A stretch of DNA of 64,000 bases from Cryptomeria japonica (Eukaryota > Streptophyta > Pinopsida > Cupressales > Cupressaceae): positions 443,637,038 to 443,701,037 of the forward strand of contig NC_081413.1 of NCBI RefSeq assembly GCF_030272615.1, given 5' to 3'. The translations under genes were made by a program, and so were the position numbers. The notes below the pieces were generated by a model. The model was not told where the DNA came from. It saw nothing but the letters and a program-made list of their open reading frames with translations, and searched no databases. Below, in pieces: positions 60,501-64,000 of this stretch. The stretch's first letter is position 1, and every line of letters starts with the position of its first letter.

Positions 60501-60652
60501 GTATTAATAATATCAATTTCAATTGCTGAATGTTCGTCACTTTTATCAGGTGCATTAGATGGCATACCTTCACATAATCTCTTCATACACTCCCTTTGTC
60601 TTTCCTTTACTGCCTCTCTTTGTTCATTTGTTCCTCTCTTATTCTTTCCCAT
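57588..60652 (-). pseudogene. DDE-type transposase of element B, three exons
   Basis: Exon 1 is 60652-58168, exon 2 58071-57906 and exon 3 57807-57588. All borders have GT/AG, and the phases join into 957 codons with no frameshift. The start is MGKNKRGTNEQREAVKERQR, a basic N-terminus followed by an acidic/Asn-rich region with repeated NAPxE-type motifs. A Cys-rich segment (CLRGFCPTCGG) precedes the core. Core blocks are VVDFAENYTLKPQNEVQSM (first D), LIWSDNC followed by FKNARMF (second D), and FIEVGHGKGEHDGVGACVKR (third D). The exon 2-3 region has YPIGSIVVTRTWLRR and a basic tail. About ten in-frame stops are TAG, TAA or TGA at positions consistent with Gln or Arg codons changed by C-to-T. 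It should bind the element ends and cut both strands. The D-SDN-HGKG-D pattern is shared with DDE transposases of several eukaryotes; Sola is a candidate superfamily, not proven. Confidence 0.75.
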
Positions 60653-61009
60653 TTTCCTACACATAACATCATGATGACAAACCACAATCAAATAGCAAAA
60701 AAACAACAAATGATCATCATTTTGTTATAATCTAAAGTAACAATAATAAAATAACTTCAAAAAAACCAAAATAGAAGACAAATAAATCATAATAAAAGCA
60801 AAAAAACAACAAATGATCATGATTTTGTTATTATCTAAAGTAACAATTATAAAATAACTTAAAAATAAATCATTCCAAAGCAAAAGTGACAAAAGAATAT
60901 GAAAACTTGACTGTTACTATCCTAGAAAATCATGTGCAAAAGCAGTGGGGCCTTCAAGCAACTTGCAATGCTATTTTTTAGGCCATTGGGACTAAAATAT
61001 ATAAAGATT
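60653..61009. other. 5' flank of the transposase gene
   Basis: AT-rich, with a direct repeat of a ~50-bp segment (aaaaacaacaaatgatcat ... tctaaagtaacaat) at about 60700-60745 and 60800-60850. It probably holds the transposase promoter on the minus strand, but no specific element can be named. Confidence 0.4.
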
Positions 61010-61140
61010 TTCCCATAACCCATAGGGGTTATGGAAACCTTATATGTCAACATTCACAATTTCTCATAACCCGTATGGGTTATGTAGAACTAGAAGTTTT
61101 GGCCTTAGTTCTACCTATACGTGCTATGTAGAACTAGGAA
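61010..61140 (+). repeat. Internal palindrome cluster of element B next to the GA array
   Basis: CATAACCCATAGGGGTTATG and CATAACCCGTATGGGTTATG are followed by tagaactagaag and a cttagttctac ... gtagaactagg fold. This matches the inverse complement of 22205-22290 in A, where it directly joins the purine array in the same way. Confidence 0.75.
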
Positions 61141-64000
61141 AAGGAGAGGGGGAGAAGGAGAGAGGGAGGGAGAGGGAGATAGGGAGAGGGAGAGAGAGAG
61201 AGGGAGAGGGAGGGAAAAGCAGAGGGGGAGAGGGAGAGATGGTTTGAGGGAGAGAGGGAGAGGGGGAGGGAGAGAGGGAGATTGAGAAAAGGAGAGGGGG
61301 AGAGGGAGAGAGGAAGAAAAAGAGTGGGGGAGAGCGAGATTGGGAAAAGGAGAGGGGGAGGGAGAGAGGGAGAGGGAGAGGGAGAGAGGGAGAGAAGAAG
61401 AGGGAGAGAGGGAGAGAATGAGAGGGGGAGGGAGAGAGGGAGATTGGGGAAAGGAGAGGGGGAGAAGAGAGGGAGAGAGAAAGATTGGGAAAAGGAGAGG
61501 GGGAGAGGGAGAGGGAGAGAGAGGGAGATTGGGGAAAGGAGAGGGGGAGATGAAGAGAGGGAGCAAGAGGGAGGGAAAAGGAGAGGGGGATAGGGAGAGA
61601 GGAAGGGAGAGGGAGAGGGAAAGAGAGGGAGATTGGGAAAAGGGGAGGGAGAGAGGGAGAAAAGGAGAGGGGGGGGAGAGAGGGAGAGAGAGGGAGATTG
61701 GGAAAAGGAGAGGGGGAGAGGGAGAGAGAGGGAGATTGGGAAAAGGAGAGGGGGAGAGGGAGAGAGGAAGAGAAGGAGAGGGGGAGGGAGAGAGGGAGAG
61801 GGAGAGAGGGAGAGAAGGAGAGGGGGAGGGAGAGAGGGAGAGGGAGAGAGGGAGAGGGAGAGAGAGAGATTGGGAAAAGGAGAGGGGGAGGGAGAGGGAG
61901 AGAGAGGGAGATTGGGAAAAGGAGTGATTGGGAAAAGGAGAGGGGGAGAGGGAGAAAAGGATAGGGGGAGGGAGAGAGGGAGATTGGGGAAAGGAGAGGG
62001 GGAGAGGGGGAGAGGGAGAGAGAGAGAGCGAGATTGGGTAAAGGAGAGGGGGAGAGGGGGAGAGAGAGAGAGAGAAAGAGAGGGGAAGGTAGAGAGGGAG
62101 ATTGGGGAAAGGAGAGGGGGATAGGGAGAGAGAGGGAGAGAAGAAGAGGGGGAGGGAGAGAGGGAGATTGGGGAAAGGAGAGGGGGAGAGGGAGAGAGAG
62201 GGAGATTGGGAAAAGGAGAGATTGGGAAAAGGAGAGGGGGAGACGAAGAGACAGAGAGGGAGAGAGTGAGATTGGGAAAAGGAGAGGGGGAGGGAGAGAG
62301 GGAGATTGGGGAAAGGAGAGGGGGAGAGGGAGAGAGGGAGAGAAGGAGAGGGGGAGGGAGAGAGGGAGAATGGGGAAAGTAGAGGGGGAGAGTGAGATTG
62401 GGAAAAGGAGAGGGGGAGGGAGAGAGGGACAGGGGGAGGGAGAGAGGGAGAGAGGGAGAGGGAGAGAGGGAGAAAAGAAGAGGGGGAAGGAGAGAGGGAG
62501 ATTGGGGAAAGGAGAGGAGGAGAGCAAGATTGGGAAAAGGAGAGGGGGAGGGAGAGAAGGAGAGAGCGAGATTGGGAGAATGAGAAGGAGAGGGGGAGAG
62601 GGAGAGGGAGAGAGAGGGAGATTGGGGAAAGGAGAGGGGGAGATGAAGAGAGGTAGGGATAGGGAGGGAAAAGGAGAGGGGGATAGGGAGAGAGAAAGGG
62701 AGAGGGAGAGGGAGAGAGAGGGAGATTGGGAAAGGGAGAAGGAGAGAGGGAGATTAGGAAAAGGAGAGGGAGAGAGGGAGATTGGGGAAAGGAGAGCGGG
62801 AGAGGAAGAGAGAGGGAGACTAGGAAAAGGGAGATTGGGGAAAGGAGAGTGGGAGAGGGAGAGAGAGGGAGATTGGGAAAAGGAGAGGGGGAGAGGGAGA
62901 AAGAGGGAGATTGGGAAAAGGAGAGAGGGAGAGGGAGAGAGGGAGAGAAGGAGAAGGGGAGGGGGAGAGGGAGAGGGAGAGAGAGAGATTGGGAAAAGGA
63001 GAAGGGGAGGGAGAGGGAGAGAGAGGGAGATTGGGAAATGGAGAGATTGGGGAAAGGAGAGGGGGAGAGGGGGAGAGAGAGAGGGAGAGAGGGAGATTTG
63101 GAAATGGAGAGGGGGAGAGGGAGAGAGAGGGAGAGAAGGAGAGGGGGAGGGAGAGAAGGAGATTGGGGAAAGGAGAGGGGAAGAGGGAGAGAGAGGGAGA
63201 GAAGAAGAGGGGGAGAGAGAGAGGGATATTGGGGAAAGGAGAGGGGGAGAGGGAGAGAGAGGGAGTTTGGGAAAGTTAGAGATTAGGGAAAGGAGAGGGG
63301 GAGAGGGAGAGAGGGAGAGGGAAAGAGTGAGATTGGGAAAAGGAGAGAGGGAGAGATAGAGGGATATTGGAGAAAGGAGAGGGGGAGAGGGAGAGAGTGA
63401 GAGGGGGAGGGAGAGAGGAAGATTGGGGAAAGGAGCTGGGGAGAGGGAGAGAGGGAGAGAAGGAGAGGGGGAGGCAGAGAGGGATATGGAGAGAGTGAGA
63501 TTGGGAAAAGGAGAGGGGGAGGGAGAGGGAGATTGGGAAAAGGAGAGATTGGGGAAAGGAGAGGGGGAGATGGAGAGAGAGAGATTGGGAAAAGGAGAGG
63601 GGGAGATGGAGAGGGAAAGGGAGGGAGATTGGGGAAAGGAGAGGGGGAGACGGAGAGAAAGCGAGATTGGGAAAAGGAGAGGGGGAGATGAAGAGAGGGA
63701 GGTAGAGGGAGGGAAAAGGAGAGGGGGATAGGGAGAGCGGAAGGGAGAGAGAGGGAGATTGGGAAAATGAGAGGCAGAGAGAGAGAGAAGGAGAGGGGGA
63801 GGGAGAGAGTGACATTAGGGAAAGGAGAGGGAGAGAGGGAGAGAGAGGGATATTCGAAAAAGGGAGAATGGCGAAAGGAGAGGGGGAGAGGGAGAGAGAG
63901 GGAGATTGGGAAAAGGAGAGGGGGAGAGGGAGAGAGAGGGAGATTGGGAAAAGGAGAGGGGGAGAGGGAGAGAGAGGGAGATTGGAAAAGGAGAGGGGGA
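61136..64000 (+). repeat. Homopurine GA-rich array of element B, runs off the window
   Basis: More than 2.8 kb of nearly pure purine. The loose unit is gattgggaaaaggagagggg followed by gagagggagagagaggga, about 38-45 bp, with variants such as gaagaggggg and ggggaaagg. It is the purine strand of the same type of array as in A (17.0-22.2 kb). ORFs on either strand (Arg/Gly/Glu or Ser/Pro/Leu only) are artefacts. Confidence 0.9.

Larger units (their letters stand above)
50681..64000 (+). mobile_element. Element B: giant TIR DNA transposon with two genes (right end outside window)
   Basis: It starts GGGTAAGTGCACCAAGATGG, identical to the ends of element A. Order: TIR, stem-loop and GTACGGG palindromes, unknown multi-exon gene (+), 349-359 bp tandem repeat, transposase gene (-), palindromes at 61010-61135, then a purine-rich GA array running to the end of the window. 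The genes converge, each starting near a palindrome cluster. Both carry many nonsense codons but almost no frameshifts, so this copy is inactive but not ancient. The visible part is 13.3 kb. By comparison with A, about 1.4 kb of palindromes, AT-rich DNA and TIR should follow the GA array. Confidence 0.8.

Noticed and set aside
50681-61140. Element B as a Helitron or a Maverick/Polinton
   Set aside because: It has true terminal inverted repeats and a related copy with 4-bp duplications (Helitrons have neither). No polymerase B, integrase or capsid genes of Mavericks are present.
61044-63815. Long Arg/Gly/Glu and Ser/Pro/Leu frames in the GA array
   Set aside because: Same artefact of homopurine DNA. 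All frames on both strands are open and low in complexity.

Overview
This is nuclear DNA of a plant with a large, repeat-rich genome. It holds degenerate Ty3/gypsy and Ty1/copia LTR retrotransposons with plant-type tRNA primer sites, plant L1-type LINEs with an RNase H domain, spliced genes with GT..AG introns, and a broken AP2/ERF transcription-factor gene. The amount of old nested retroelement sequence suggests a gymnosperm (conifer-like), but nothing in the window proves the species. No intact host gene was found.

Layout. 1-9286: minus-strand Ty3/gypsy element of Tat type (gag, protease, RT, RNase H, extra RNase H; the integrase lies off the left edge), with its 5' LTR at 8180-9286. It is inserted in a LINE whose ORF2 tail continues to 11280. 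11281-13080: unclassified decayed coding DNA. 13938-14524: AP2/ERF pseudogene. 15604-22695: a 7.1 kb terminal-inverted-repeat (TIR) element (called A) with a 4-bp target duplication CCAT. It is mostly kilobase-scale CT-rich arrays and contains a second, 1.1 kb TIR element (C, 19384-20480, duplication CTCC). 23567-25230 plus 30307-30440: a second LINE, split by a copia-type element at 25231-30305 that has gag and protease but no RT. 31809-34400: gypsy gag, protease and an RNase H-like fragment. 34598-41725: a nearly complete copia element on the minus strand. 41726-45195: non-coding, LTR-like sequence. 45196-47400: gypsy RT, RNase H and integrase on the plus strand, possibly the rest of the 31.8 kb element. 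47.4-50.7 kb: decayed unrecognised ORFs.

50681-64000 and beyond is the most interesting part: a giant TIR DNA transposon (B), more than 13.3 kb, with the same terminus as A. It carries two convergent genes. One is a plus-strand multi-exon gene of unknown function with a run of small exons, mostly phase 0 (about 51.07-53.93 kb). The other is a minus-strand, three-exon, 956-codon DDE-type transposase (57588-60652). Between them lie seven full copies and one partial copy of a 349-359 bp tandem repeat, and a homopurine GA array of more than 2.8 kb follows. A looks like an internally deleted, inverted relative of B that kept the ends, the palindromic subterminal motifs and the purine array but lost both genes. 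Four-base target duplications and GGGT termini in A and C, with the DDE motifs in B, point to one transposon superfamily. Sola is my tentative candidate because of the 4-bp duplication; the assignment needs a database search.
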